From positions 3,557,606 through 3,621,605 of the forward strand of contig NZ_CP133188.1 in NCBI RefSeq assembly GCF_030913635.1: a DNA stretch of 64,000 nt. The letters are read 5' to 3'. This DNA comes from Sedimentibacter sp. MB35-C1. GTDB lineage: Bacteria > Bacillota > Clostridia > Tissierellales > Sedimentibacteraceae. Below the pieces are notes generated by a model. It was not told where the DNA came from. It saw only the letters and a list, made by a program, of their open reading frames with translations, and ran no database searches. Below, piece after piece: positions 45,815-55,931 of this stretch (its first letter is position 1; each line of letters starts with the position of its first letter). A program made the translations under genes and the position numbers.

Positions 45815-48800
45815 TTATGCCCGCTCTATTGTTTTATTTTTGTTTTTCTTAAATTTTCTTTTGAAAAATGCCGCTATATCATCAAATATTGTATACATTA
45901 TCGGTACAACAACCAATGTCAGCGCAGTTGATAATGAAAGTCCTCCGATTACTACAATACCCATGGATCTGGTAAGTTCCGCTCCTTCTCCTATACCTAT
46001 TGCCATAGGTACAAGCCCCAGTATCGTCGTAAGGGCAGTCATCATAATAGGCCTTATTCTTATGGGTCCTGCTTTCATTATAGCGGTTGTTCTGTCTTCA
46101 CCCCTGTTTCTTCGGTTATTTATATAGTCTACAAGAACTATGGCATTGTTAACTACTATACCTACAAGAATAATCAACCCGATTATTCCTATTACATTCA
46201 GAGGAAGACCTGCTAAAAACAGCCCTATAAATCCTCCAGACAATGCAAGTGGAACCGAAAACATTATGGACAATGGCTGAAGGAGCGATTCAAACTGCGC
46301 TGCGATAATCATGTACACAAGAATGATTGCAACAAGCATAACCATTGCCAAATCTGTAAATGTCTCTTCCATCTGCTCCGTCTCTCCTCCGAAAGTATAG
46401 CTGTATCCGTTTGGCATTTCATACTTGCTGAGCAAGCTTTCTATTTCTGTTGAAACAGACTGAGTATCTCTTCCCAAAACACTTCCGCTTACTGTCAGAA
46501 CTCTTGTCTGATTTTCTCTCATAATGCTGATAGGACCTTTTTCAATGCTGATTTCTGCTATTTCCGAAAGCGGTACACTTCCTCCCTGCGGTGTTTGTAT
46601 TGGAAGCATCTCAAGCAAAGAAATACTTTGTCCGTATATATTATCTCCCTTTAATATAACGTCCAGCTCGTCACCGTCAACTTTAAACTTCGTAACGGTT
46701 GACCCTGATAAAACATTATTTACTTCCGAACCTATCTGTGCTGTAGTCAGTCCATACTGAGAAGCTATGCCCCTGTCAGCTTTTATCTGAACCTGCGGTA
46801 TTCCGTCATCATAACTTGTAGTTACTTCTCTTGTTCCTTCAACTTTTTCGATTATTTCCTTGAAATCATCTCCAATATCCTTAAGAGTATCTATTTCGTC
46901 TCCCTTGATGCTGATACTTATGGAACCAACACTCATCCCCATCATCATCATTGATGCTTCCGAAACACTTATCTCGGCTCCGGGGACATCCTTAACCATT
47001 TTTCGAATCTCATCGCTTATATCTTTTGCACTTCTGTCTCTCTCATTCAGCTCGCTCAGAATAACAGTCATAGAACCGGTACCTGAACTACCTCCCATAC
47101 TCATTATGCCGGAGCTGCCCGCCTGAGTAAATATCGAAACAACTTCCGGTATTTCCTGTATTGATGACTGGATTTCCTTTAGAGTCTCATCAATCTGTTC
47201 TGTCTCAGATCCTGCTGGAAGGCTAACACTAACATTTATTATCCCCTCGTCTGTGGCAGGAAAAAATTCCGCTCCCACCGATGAAAGCATAGCAATGCTG
47301 GCAACAAACAGCCCTATACTCGCCGCTATTGTAATAAAGCGATGCCTTAAACTCCAGCTTAAAACAGTTTTGTACAGCACAACCAGCGGTCCATGCTTTT
47401 TTTCCTGAGTTTCTTCAGATTCAAGGTTTCTAACTGTAACGAGTTTGGATGACAACATAGGAACCAGTGTAAGTGCAATGACCAATGAACTCATAAGAGC
47501 TATTACTATGGCAAGAGCAAAGTCCTTGAATATGGTTGCAGCCAACCCTCCCGTAAATACAATCGGCAGGAAAACTGCTACAGTGGTGAGTGAAGAAGCT
47601 GTTACTGCCATTGAAACCTCATTTGCACCGTTTATAGACGCCGTTGTTCTGTCCATACCCAGGCTTCTGTTTCTATATATATTCTCAAGAACAACAATAG
47701 AGTTATCTACCAGCATACCTATTCCGAGAGCAATCCCACCTATGGTCATCATATTGAGTGTTATCTTTGTAAAGAATAAAATAACAAATGTAGTAATTAC
47801 GGAAATAGGTATAGAAAGCGCAATTACAAGTGTCGTTTTAAAGCTTCTTAAAAATATCATAAGTACGATTACCGCAAAAACTCCACCTAAAATCGCTGTT
47901 CTTATCATATTTTTAATTGCAAAATTTATATAATCTGCCTGATCAAAAAAGGATATCATATTTAAATCCGGATATTCTTTTTTTATTTTTTCCAATTCTT
48001 TGTTTACTTTTTTTGAAACATTAACTGTATTTCCGTCTGACTGCTTCATAATGGAAATCTGAACTACTTCTTTGCCGTCCATCTTCGTTATAGTAGATTG
48101 ATCCTTATCAGCCATTTTAACATCGGCAATATCCTGAAGCCTTACTGTTCCCCCTGTAGTAAGAGGAATTGTCAGATTTCTTATGTCTTCTATTGATTTA
48201 AACTCCCCTATTGTTCTGACTGTAAGTTCATTACTTCCTTTTTTGACACTGCCTCCCGGCAAATTGATATTTGCTGCCTGAATCACTTGTGTCACGTAGG
48301 CCTGACTAAGATTGAAGCCCTTTAGCGCCTCTTCTTTAAGCATTACCTCAATCTCTTTTTCAAGACCGCCGGAAACAGAAGCTGAAGCCGTTCCTTCAAT
48401 TCTTTCAAGGCGCGGAGCTATAATATCCTCAGCCATTTTTTGAGCATTATACAGATCTCCGCCGCTTGAAACAGCCATCTGAATAATTGGCATTGCACTT
48501 GGGTCCAGTTTCGCTACTATGGGTGATGTTATACCGTCCGGCAGGAATCCTTCAATCAAATCAATGTTTTCTCTAAGCTGAAGCATTGCATTATCCATAT
48601 CCGTTCCAAATGCAAATTGGATCAATACCAACGAGCTTCCTTCATTTGAATATGATATCATACCTTCAATATTTTCAACAGTAGCCACACTCTGTTCCAC
48701 CGGCTTCGTAATTAAATTCTCAATTTCCTCCGGTCCTGCGCCGGAATATCCTGTTTGAACCATAACATACGGCAGTTCCATCTGCGGAAGCAAATCTATC

Positions 48801-48895
48801 TGCAATTTACTTAATGACACCACTCCCAAAACAATGACAATTAATATCATCATTGTAATTGTAACGGGTTTTTTAACCGAAAATCTTGAAAGCAT
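45815..48895 (-). CDS. RND-family efflux transporter (HAE1/AcrB-like)
   Basis: 1026 aa, full length for the family. It has twelve expected membrane helices, with the first at residues 10-30 (VTITMMILIVIVLGVVSLSK), and two large periplasmic-type loops. The TM4 motif GIGMLVDNSIVVLENIYRNR carries the proton-relay Asp. The second half repeats it as VGIVVNNAIVLVDYIN. It uses the proton gradient to export drugs or lipids together with the adaptor encoded just upstream (2-bp gap) and the TolC-like protein downstream. Confidence 0.93.
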   Translation of the reverse strand: MLSRFSVKKPVTITMMILIVIVLGVVSLSKLQIDLLPQMELPYVMVQTGYSGAGPEEIENLITKPVEQSVATVENIEGMISYSNEGSSLVLIQFAFGTDMDNAMLQLRENIDLIEGFLPDGITSPIVAKLDPSAMPIIQMAVSSGGDLYNAQKMAEDIIAPRLERIEGTASASVSGGLEKEIEVMLKEEALKGFNLSQAYVTQVIQAANINLPGGSVKKGSNELTVRTIGEFKSIEDIRNLTIPLTTGGTVRLQDIADVKMADKDQSTITKMDGKEVVQISIMKQSDGNTVNVSKKVNKELEKIKKEYPDLNMISFFDQADYINFAIKNMIRTAILGGVFAVIVLMIFLRSFKTTLVIALSIPISVITTFVILFFTKITLNMMTIGGIALGIGMLVDNSIVVLENIYRNRSLGMDRTTASINGANEVSMAVTASSLTTVAVFLPIVFTGGLAATIFKDFALAIVIALMSSLVIALTLVPMLSSKLVTVRNLESEETQEKKHGPLVVLYKTVLSWSLRHRFITIAASIGLFVASIAMLSSVGAEFFPATDEGIINVSVSLPAGSETEQIDETLKEIQSSIQEIPEVVSIFTQAGSSGIMSMGGSSGTGSMTVILSELNERDRSAKDISDEIRKMVKDVPGAEISVSEASMMMMGMSVGSISISIKGDEIDTLKDIGDDFKEIIEKVEGTREVTTSYDDGIPQVQIKADRGIASQYGLTTAQIGSEVNNVLSGSTVTKFKVDGDELDVILKGDNIYGQSISLLEMLPIQTPQGGSVPLSEIAEISIEKGPISIMRENQTRVLTVSGSVLGRDTQSVSTEIESLLSKYEMPNGYSYTFGGETEQMEETFTDLAMVMLVAIILVYMIIAAQFESLLQPLSIMFSVPLALSGGFIGLFLAGLPLNVIGIIGLIILVGIVVNNAIVLVDYINNRRNRGEDRTTAIMKAGPIRIRPIMMTALTTILGLVPMAIGIGEGAELTRSMGIVVIGGLSLSTALTLVVVPIMYTIFDDIAAFFKRKFKKNKNKTIERA

Positions 48896-48897
48896 TA

Positions 48898-50004
48898 CTA
48901 TTCACCCCTTACAACCTTTATATTGCTGCCGTCGCTTACATAATCCTGGCCCTTTACGATTACTTGATCTCCTTCATTTAAACCGGATATAATCTCTGTA
49001 TAAACTCCAGTGTCAAGTCCGGTTGTAACTTCTCTCTCAACCGCAGCTTCATCTTCAGCTACAAACACGTATTTTTTGTCTCCATTTTCCTTTACAGCTT
49101 CCGTCTTAACTGCAAGTGCGTTTTCTATTCTGTCTGTGTCTAAGTAGACCTTGGCAAACATCCCTGGCTTAATCATACCGTTATTGTCAAGAATTATATC
49201 AACATTATACAAGTTTGTCATTAAATCAGCAGATGAACTTACACTGTTTATGACGGATTCCTGTTTAAACTCGGCAGCTTTTATTTCCACAGTTGCTGCA
49301 TCACCTTTTTTTATCTTGTTTATCATATTGCCCGGAACACCAAACTCAATTGTTATGCTGTCGGAATCAACAATTGTTATAGGTGGATTGGCTGATGTTG
49401 CATATTCGCCTTCTACAATGCTAATATTAGAAATAACTCCTGAAATCGGAGCTTTTACTTCCGCATTTTCAAGCATGGATGCTGCATTTTCATATGCTAC
49501 TCTTGCCTGCTCCGCTCCCATCCTCGCCGCTTCCAGCGATTCGTCCGATGCCGCCAGCTTTGCCTGTTCATACTGTGTCTCGGTTACTGCGCCTTCTTCG
49601 TACAGCTTCTTCATCTTCTCAAAGGAATCCTTTGCCGTCTGAATTTGAGCGGCGCTTACATCATACCCCGCCTTTGCGGCTTCATATGCGGTATATGCCT
49701 GATTTACCTGCTTGTTAATATCATCTTTATCCATAACGAATAGAACCTGATTCTTTTGAACTTTGTCTCCTACGCTGACATTTATTTTTTCAACTTTTCC
49801 CGCTGTAAGAGGAACTACGTAGACATCTTTGTCCGCATATGCTTTAGCTGTCATGATATTTTCTATGTATAGTTCCATCGGCTTTAATGTTTCAACTTCT
49901 ACTGCCGTATAAGATACTTCTTCCGTTGCAGACTCGCTGCCTGTGCCGCTGCATCCTGCTAAAACGAATGCAGTAATTAATAATAATGTCAATAATTTCT
50001 TCAA
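48898..50004 (-). CDS. RND periplasmic adaptor (membrane fusion) lipoprotein
   Basis: 368 aa from TTG at 50004, with GGGAGG 6 nt upstream; the frame is open five codons further. A lipobox LAGC puts the lipidated Cys at residue 18. A biotinyl-lipoyl-like half motif (PLTAGKVEKINVSVGDKVQK) is followed by a coiled-coil hairpin (residues about 95-170), then the second half VKAPISGVISNISIVEGEYA and the beta-barrel domain. First gene of the operon. It docks the RND pump to its outer partner. Confidence 0.9.
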   Translation of the reverse strand: MKKLLTLLLITAFVLAGCSGTGSESATEEVSYTAVEVETLKPMELYIENIMTAKAYADKDVYVVPLTAGKVEKINVSVGDKVQKNQVLFVMDKDDINKQVNQAYTAYEAAKAGYDVSAAQIQTAKDSFEKMKKLYEEGAVTETQYEQAKLAASDESLEAARMGAEQARVAYENAASMLENAEVKAPISGVISNISIVEGEYATSANPPITIVDSDSITIEFGVPGNMINKIKKGDAATVEIKAAEFKQESVINSVSSSADLMTNLYNVDIILDNNGMIKPGMFAKVYLDTDRIENALAVKTEAVKENGDKKYVFVAEDEAAVEREVTTGLDTGVYTEIISGLNEGDQVIVKGQDYVSDGSNIKVVRGE

Positions 50005-50022
50005 GTTTTCCTCCCTCAATTT

Positions 50023-50039
50023 CCGACCGACCGGTCAGT
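50023..50039 (-). promoter_or_regulatory. Putative TetR operator
   Basis: CCGACCGACCGGTCAGT contains the 8-bp palindrome GACCGGTC inside a longer imperfect one, the usual look of TetR-family sites. It lies between the -10 box and the ribosome binding site of the operon, covering the expected transcription start. Confidence 0.8.
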
Positions 50040-50048
50040 TCTATAAAA

Positions 50049-50077
50049 ATTATAGCACTGCTTTATTATAAAGTCAA
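50049..50077 (-). promoter_or_regulatory. Sigma-A promoter of the RND efflux operon
   Basis: On the minus strand, TTGACT (50077-50072) and TATAAT (50054-50049) are separated by exactly 17 bp. The operator begins about 10 bp downstream of the -10 box. Confidence 0.85.
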
Positions 50078-50226
50078 TTAATTATATTTCTCTTAAATTA
50101 TAATTATGTTTTGATTAAATAAGGTCATAATCATGTAAAAAATAAGAGATTTTAGACTAAGCCATTAAATTGACTAACCCACAATCTCTTAATTTATTTA
50201 TTGCATTGAACAATGTATCTTTAGCG

Positions 50227-51276
50227 TTAATCGGTAACTTTTCTTCTTCTGCTGCCGGAATGTGTTGGTGCCTTTGTATGGCTTGAAACAATTGCTTCTT
50301 CCATTGACTCTAAAGTGTTAATATCTTCCGGTGTAAGTTTTTCGTACATGCTTTGTCTGTAGGCTTTAACTTCATCAGCTTTTTTTACTTTTCTATTAGC
50401 CGGACTAACATCAAGCCAAGAAATTTTTTTATTTTTGTGATATAAGTCAAAATCTACCAGCCTTTTGCCATCAATTGTATATTCCAATGCCGCCAAAATT
50501 CGTTTAACCTCCTGGGGCGTAAAAAATGTAAATAATCTAACCTGGTAGGTCATCACTGAATATAGAAGCACTGCATAATCCTTAGTCCAGCTTTCTCCTA
50601 AAACCATTCCCATTTCCAGCTTTGACAGTATGAACATAAGCCTGTCATAGTGCTTCTGATACTCGCCCATAGAATCATATATGTTAATTCTAAGCTCATA
50701 CCACTGGCTGTCTTTTAAGCTTTGGGTCATAAGTCTCAATCCCTCTAATCGCAATTTTCCACGAACCTCTATGGATGGGCGTGGGACTAATATCTTTGTA
50801 TCCAAAATATCTGATGAAACCAATGGACCGTTAATTGACTTTTTGGTAAAGGCCAGAATAGTATCATCCTTTTCTCCCATTCCAATGCCCTCTATCCAAT
50901 CAACTTCTTTGCCGTCAAATAGATCCTTAACCCTATCTATTAGCTTGCTTTCATCACCTGCTATACGCATAATCATTGATGTTGGACCCATGTCAATTTT
51001 TTGCAAAAGATTATATCCGCGACTATTAATAATTGTAGATAGTATCACTGAAGCAACATCATTAATGAGCACAATTTTTCTTGCATCCTCTATGTAGGTC
51101 TTTTCATAATTAATGCCTGTTATAAAACAAAGAGTGCTATTCTCTGATGCCCTGCCCATGCCCTGCTGGAAGCCTATAACTTCTCCATTAAGGCTTTTCT
51201 CTAAAAACTTTGTGGTTCCTTCAATATCTTCAGTTCTAATAAATAAATATCGTGGTCCCATCCTAAATAACAGCAT
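50227..51276 (-). CDS. Conserved-looking hypothetical protein
   Basis: 349 aa without signal peptide or membrane segments. The first 170 residues look alpha/beta (GPRYLFIRTEDIEGTTKFLE, VLINDVASVILSTIINSRGY), while the region 190-275 is helical (QWYELRINIYDSMGEYQKHY). The C-terminus is basic and ends SGSRRRKVTD. No motif I recognise. It follows the metallophosphoesterase gene by 19 bp, so the two are likely co-transcribed. GGGGG precedes the ATG. Confidence 0.6.
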   Translation of the reverse strand: MLLFRMGPRYLFIRTEDIEGTTKFLEKSLNGEVIGFQQGMGRASENSTLCFITGINYEKTYIEDARKIVLINDVASVILSTIINSRGYNLLQKIDMGPTSMIMRIAGDESKLIDRVKDLFDGKEVDWIEGIGMGEKDDTILAFTKKSINGPLVSSDILDTKILVPRPSIEVRGKLRLEGLRLMTQSLKDSQWYELRINIYDSMGEYQKHYDRLMFILSKLEMGMVLGESWTKDYAVLLYSVMTYQVRLFTFFTPQEVKRILAALEYTIDGKRLVDFDLYHKNKKISWLDVSPANRKVKKADEVKAYRQSMYEKLTPEDINTLESMEEAIVSSHTKAPTHSGSRRRKVTD

Positions 51277-51295
51277 AGTACATGCCCCCTTTCAC

Positions 51296-51922
51296 TTATA
51301 AGCCGATTCTTTTTAATACAACGCCTCTTGACTCATTTGTCCCCACAGGATACTCTAAATGGAATACATTTTTATTTGATAAATCAATTATATTTATATT
51401 CAACACCCCATTTAAACAGACCGTTTTATTTTTCTTGTAATGTCCGGGTTCAATAGTATGTCCATAAAGATTAAAATCTGCCTCATAAAAATATTCCTTG
51501 TAGTAGTGTCCCACTGTAATTTTACAATCCTCTATTGTCAGCAAACCATCCTCAAGAATTGTTCCTCTCTTAGTCAGTTGGCTTACAGTTTCATAATCAT
51601 CGTGGTTACCCAACACATAGTAGATTTTTGAAAATTCATTCTTCTCTAAACCTTCTATGAGCTTTGTAACACCTCTAGAGTAGCAATCAATTTTATTTTT
51701 ATAAATTCCCAACTTAATATTATCCGCCATATCTCCTGTATGTATAACGTATTGAGGCTTTATGATATTAATTATTCTAAAAATATAATCGTAGATATCT
51801 ACAGGAGTATCACTTATATGAAGCAGTATAGGCCCTTTTAATTCTTTTAAAATCTCCTCGGATATATAAGGAAAATTAAACAGTGATAGAAATTCTCTGT
51901 ATATATCCTTTAAGCTTTTCAT
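51296..51922 (-). CDS. Metallophosphoesterase
   Basis: 208 aa calcineurin-like phosphoesterase. The motifs are compressed: LLHISDTPVD (usual DxH replaced by D-T-P), HTGDMADN (GD), YVLGNHDDYE (GNHD) and GHYYKEYF...YGHTIEPGH (GHxH-type). The loss of the His in the first motif is unusual and may lower or alter metal binding. Cytosolic. First gene of a two-gene operon with the hypothetical gene at 50227-51276. Confidence 0.75.
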   Translation of the reverse strand: MKSLKDIYREFLSLFNFPYISEEILKELKGPILLHISDTPVDIYDYIFRIINIIKPQYVIHTGDMADNIKLGIYKNKIDCYSRGVTKLIEGLEKNEFSKIYYVLGNHDDYETVSQLTKRGTILEDGLLTIEDCKITVGHYYKEYFYEADFNLYGHTIEPGHYKKNKTVCLNGVLNINIIDLSNKNVFHLEYPVGTNESRGVVLKRIGL

Positions 51923-52042
51923 TATAGTTATCTACCTCCCAAGTTAAAATACAGAAAAATATAACTTTGTCTCAGTATTAGTTAAATCACATTTTTTTCA
52001 TTATATCATAATATTTACTTTTTAAATATTAAAATCAAATAA

Positions 52043-52090
52043 AAAAACAGATCTTTGCGACCGTTCTTTAAGTCGTTATGATCTGTTTTT
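52043..52090 (-). terminator. proS terminator
   Basis: AAAAACAGATC and GATCTGTTTTT, with inner GCGAC/GTCG pairing, form a long stem ending in T5 on the minus strand, about 60 bp downstream of the proS stop. Confidence 0.7.
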
Positions 52091-52151
52091 ATATGTTCTT
52101 TTGCTACATCCCTATTAGTGGCTAGTTGGCCTGTATTGCCGGATTTCTATT

Positions 52152-53597
52152 TTAATATGCTCTGGCAACGTAAATCATATGCTTTGCCTCTTTGCCGCAA
52201 ATGTGGCATTTGCACCCTAAATTCTCCTGCTCAAACGGGATGCATCTGATCGAAGCGCCTGTTTCATCTTTTAATTTGTCTTCGCACTCTCTGTCTCCGC
52301 ACCACATCATTTTTGCAAATCCCGGGCGGTTTGGAAGATCTTTTTTATACTGTTCGTAGTCATCAACTACATAAGTATGTGTCTCTCTGTGAGTCTTAGC
52401 TTTTTCAAACATATCTACCTGCATTGAATCAAGCATTGATGAAATAGTTTCCTCAATATTGTCAAGCGACAATGTTTCTTTTTCAAGCTTATCTCTTCTC
52501 ACAGCAACTGCCTGATTGTTTTCTATATCTCTCGGACCTATTTCTATACGAATTGGATATCCCTTCATTTCATACTGATTAAATTTCCATCCTGTTGAGT
52601 TTTCCTTGTTGTCATCAAGCTCGACTCTTATTCCGGCAGCCTTTAAAGAATCATACAGATTGTTTGCTTTTTCCATAACTCCTTCTTTGTTCATTGCAAT
52701 AGGAATGATTACAACTTGAGTCGGAGCCATCTTCGGAGGAAGCACAAGCCCTCTGTTGTCAGAGTGAACCATTATAAGTCCTCCTATAAGCCTTGTTGAT
52801 ATTCCCCATGATGTATGATACGGATGCTCTTCCTGTCCGTTTCTTCCCTGGAATTTAATATCAAATGCTTTTGTAAAATGCTGCCCCAGGTTGTGAGAAG
52901 TTCCTGCCTGCAGAGCCTGACCGTCATGCATCAATGCTTCCATGGTATAGGTAGCATGTGCACCTGCAAATTTTTCTTTCTCGCTTTTTTGTCCTGTAAT
53001 TACAGGTATAGCCATTAGATCTTCCGCCACCTGTCTGTAAATATCAAGCATCTGAAGAGTTTCAGCCTGAGCCTCTTCATTTGTCTCATGAAGTGTATGT
53101 CCTTCCTGCCATAAAAATTCCGAAGTTCTTAAGAATGGTCTTGTGGCTTTTTCCCATCTTACAACACTGCACCACTGATTATAAAGGTAAGGTAAATCCC
53201 TGTATGAATTCAACCATTTTGCGTACATATGACATATGATTGTCTCTGATGTTGGTCTGATAACCAATCTCTCTCCCAGCTTCTGGCTTCCTCCGTGAGT
53301 AACCCATGCCACCTCAGGAGCAAAGCCCTCAACATGCTCTTTTTCCTTTGTCAATAAGCTTTCAGGAATCAACAGAGGAAAATACATATTTTTATGACCT
53401 GTTGCCTTAAATTTTTCGTCGGCAAATTCCTGTATTCTTTCCCACAAAGCATATCCGTAAGGCCTTATTACCATGAACCCTTTAACTGGTGAATAATCCA
53501 CTAATTCATTTTTTAGTATAACATCTGTGTACCATCTGCTGAAGTCTTCTTCCATTGGTGTTATTTCTTTTACAAAATCTTTTTCTTTTTTAGCCAT
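52152..53597 (-). CDS. proS: Prolyl-tRNA synthetase
   Basis: 481 aa from the ATG at 53597 (AAAGGAG 6 nt upstream), the eukaryote/archaea-like ProS type without the editing INS domain. Class II signatures: motif 1 around [15 protein letters not shown], motif 2 [20 protein letters not shown], and motif 3 [20 protein letters not shown]. An anticodon-binding domain follows (residues about 290-390). The C-terminal zinc-type domain has [17 protein letters not shown] and [10 protein letters not shown] and ends in the typical AY dipeptide. It charges tRNA-Pro; regulated by the T-box leader upstream. Confidence 0.95.
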   Translation of the reverse strand: MAKKEKDFVKEITPMEEDFSRWYTDVILKNELVDYSPVKGFMVIRPYGYALWERIQEFADEKFKATGHKNMYFPLLIPESLLTKEKEHVEGFAPEVAWVTHGGSQKLGERLVIRPTSETIICHMYAKWLNSYRDLPYLYNQWCSVVRWEKATRPFLRTSEFLWQEGHTLHETNEEAQAETLQMLDIYRQVAEDLMAIPVITGQKSEKEKFAGAHATYTMEALMHDGQALQAGTSHNLGQHFTKAFDIKFQGRNGQEEHPYHTSWGISTRLIGGLIMVHSDNRGLVLPPKMAPTQVVIIPIAMNKEGVMEKANNLYDSLKAAGIRVELDDNKENSTGWKFNQYEMKGYPIRIEIGPRDIENNQAVAVRRDKLEKETLSLDNIEETISSMLDSMQVDMFEKAKTHRETHTYVVDDYEQYKKDLPNRPGFAKMMWCGDRECEDKLKDETGASIRCIPFEQENLGCKCHICGKEAKHMIYVARAY

Positions 53598-53727
53598 AAT
53601 TTCTCCTTTCACATTGCAGTCTCGCATTAAAATATAATTACTATAGTTCCCGTAAATCAGAAACTTATTGAAGTAACCCTACTCAGTTATCCATAATAAA
53701 AATGGATTTAGGGTATAAAAAAAATTA

Positions 53728-53960
53728 ACCGCCTCTAAATCAAGAGGCGGATTTCCGCGGTACCACTCTAATTGCTGCAATTATTTGCAGCATCTCATTC
53801 AAATAAGGGGATTTCCCTTTGGGTTGTTACTCCCAAATACTCCGAGACGGGTTCGATATACAGAGGGCCAAAAACCTTTCACCAATCAGTTTTCTCTCTA
53901 TTGCCATGTAAGTTCTACTGCTTCTCTTCATCGTAAATATTTATTTATAACTCATATTAT
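53728..53960 (-). promoter_or_regulatory. T-box leader of proS
   Basis: On the minus strand the T-box signature AGAGTGGTACCGCGGAAA is complete (53769-53752). It is preceded by a long Stem I region and followed by a terminator of CCGCCTCT/AGAGGCGG and a T run (53751-53728). Within the Stem I 3' side, GAACCCGTC offers a CCC proline specifier near 53851-53849. Uncharged tRNA-Pro would stabilise the antiterminator and switch on proS. Confidence 0.93.
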
Positions 53961-53982
53961 AGAAAAAGTTTAGTTTTGTCAA
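53956..53982 (-). promoter_or_regulatory. Promoter of the proS T-box transcript
   Basis: TTGACA (53982-53977) lies upstream of TATAAT/TAATAT (53961-53954), with a spacer of 15 or 17 bp depending on the -10 chosen, just ahead of Stem I. Confidence 0.65.
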
Positions 53983-54105
53983 TCATTTTTGATATTTTTC
54001 TTATATTTATATGGGTATAATATTTTTTAGGTGCTTGAAAATGTTTCCAACTATTATTATAATAAGTAAAAGCATAACAATAATATAATTAGGAGGAAAG
54101 TAAGT

Positions 54106-55877
54106 ATGAAAAAAGAGTAACAAGTTTAGTCTTAGTAGCATTATTAATACTAAGCAGCTTCAGCTTTGCATTTGCAGACGAAACAGGAATTACTGCTATT
54201 ACTATTATCCACACTAATGACATTCACGGAAGGATTGAAGAAGACAGTTATAATAATGTAATGGGCCTTGCTAAAATAGCTGCATTGATTAAAGAGGCCA
54301 AAGAAGCAAATCCTAACACTCTTGTGCTAGATGCCGGTGATGTTCTCCACGGAATGCCCATAGTTAATATAAGCAAGGGTGAAAATGCCTTAAATGTTTT
54401 AGAAGCCGCAGGGTATGATTATATGACTATCGGCAATCACGATTTTAACTATGGAAAAGAAAGATTGTTTGAACTTAGAGATATGTCCGGAATCGGCATG
54501 CTGTGTGCCAATGTTTTAGATGAAGAAGGAAAACCAGTTTTCACTCCATACACCATTGAAGAAATGGACGGAGTAAAAATAGGAATATTTGGATTAGCCA
54601 CTCCGGAAACCATGTATAAAACCAGCCCGTTAAACGTTGAGGGTTTGACATTTGCTGATCCAGTTGAAATTTCAAAAGAAATGGTTGAAGAATTAAAGGA
54701 TCAGACTGATGTAATAATAGCTCTTGCACACATAGGTCTTGATGAAAGTTCTGTTATTACTTCCAAGGCAATAGCCCAAGAAGTAGATGGAATTGATGTA
54801 ATAATAGACGGACACAGCCACACTCTTTTAGAGGAAGGCATGATTGTAAACAATACACTGATTGCACAGTCCGGAAATTATGATAAGAATCTTGGCTATG
54901 TTGATATAAGTGTTCAGGACGGCGAAGTTATAGAAAAAACAGCTCGCCTTGTTTCGGCTGAAGCTGCTGCAAACACTGAAGCTGATCCTGAGTTAGCAGC
55001 TATTATTGAAGAAATAAATTCCAAAAATAAGGAAACATTTGATCAGGTTGTTGCAAAAACAGATGTATATCTTGACGGTATAAGAGAGCATGTAAGAGCT
55101 CAAGAGACAAACCTTGGTAATTTATCCGCTGATGCCGTAAGAGCAGAGTCCGGTGCAGATGTGGCATTCGTTAACGGCGGAGGAATAAGAGTAGACATTC
55201 AACCAGGCGACATTACCCTGGGAAGAATAGCAGAACTATTCCCGTTTGGAAATATAGTACAAATTAAGAAAATAACCGGTGAAGATTTATTGGCAATGCT
55301 GGAACATTCAGTAAGTGGTTATCCGTCTCCGCAGGGAGCATTCCTTCATGTCAGCGGATTGACGTTTGAGTTTGATCCCGAACAGCCTGCAGGTCTGAGA
55401 GTTATAGATGTAAAAATCGGTGACAGCCCTCTTGATTTAACAGCAGAATATACTGTTGCTATAAATGATTTTATATCAGTGGGTGGAGACGGTTATGAAA
55501 TGCTGTCAAAATATGACGTGGAAGCTGAATTTGGTACATATGAAGAAATTTTTGCAAATTATCTGAACACTAACGGAACTGCCGGAAGCGAAGTTTCAGG
55601 AAGAATAACTGTTAAAGAAACTGTTGCTGAAGAACCTGCTCCTGTTGAACCCGTTGAGCCCGAAGAACCGGAGTCCGTTCCCGAACCGGAGCCTGCTCCC
55701 GTTGAAACAGTTCCGGAACCTGCAGCTGAAGTAACATACATAGTTGTTTCAGGAGACGTTTTATGGAAAATAGCCGAAAAATACGACACTACATGGGAAA
55801 TATTGACTGAATACAACAACTTAGCTAATCCTCACCTGATTTTCCCTGACCAGGCAATTAAGATTCCCGTAAAATAA
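54106..55877 (+). CDS. 5'-nucleotidase/metallophosphatase with LysM domain (frameshifted start)
   Basis: AGGAGG, then ATG at 54106 starts a signal peptide only if one A is added to the A6 run at 54109-54114. The corrected start reads MKKRVTSLVLVALLILSSFS and joins the main frame (open from 54261 by first ATG). Seen after that: HTNDIHGR, AGDVLHGMPI, GNHDFNYG, DGHSHT, and the C-terminal nucleotidase domain with NGGGIRVDI and FPFGNI. A Pro/Glu-rich linker (about residues 480-515) leads to a LysM domain (YIVVSGDVLWKIAEKY) that would attach it to peptidoglycan. Secreted nucleotide-salvage enzyme. The single-base gap is probably a sequence error. Confidence 0.85.
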
Positions 55878-55896
55878 TTACCTGACTAAATGTAAT

Positions 55897-55930
55897 AAAG
55901 GATTTGTGCAAGTGTGCACAAATCCTTTTG
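55897..55930. terminator. Terminator after the nucleotidase gene
   Basis: AAAGGATTTGTGCA-AGTG-TGCACAAATCCTTT is a perfect 14-bp stem with flanking T and A tracts, shared with the convergent metallophosphoesterase gene. Confidence 0.92.
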
Positions 55931-55931
55931 T

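Noticed and set aside
45771..47933. Hydrophobic plus-strand frames opposite the RND pump
   Set aside because: Antisense shadows of transmembrane codons; the pump frame is unambiguous.
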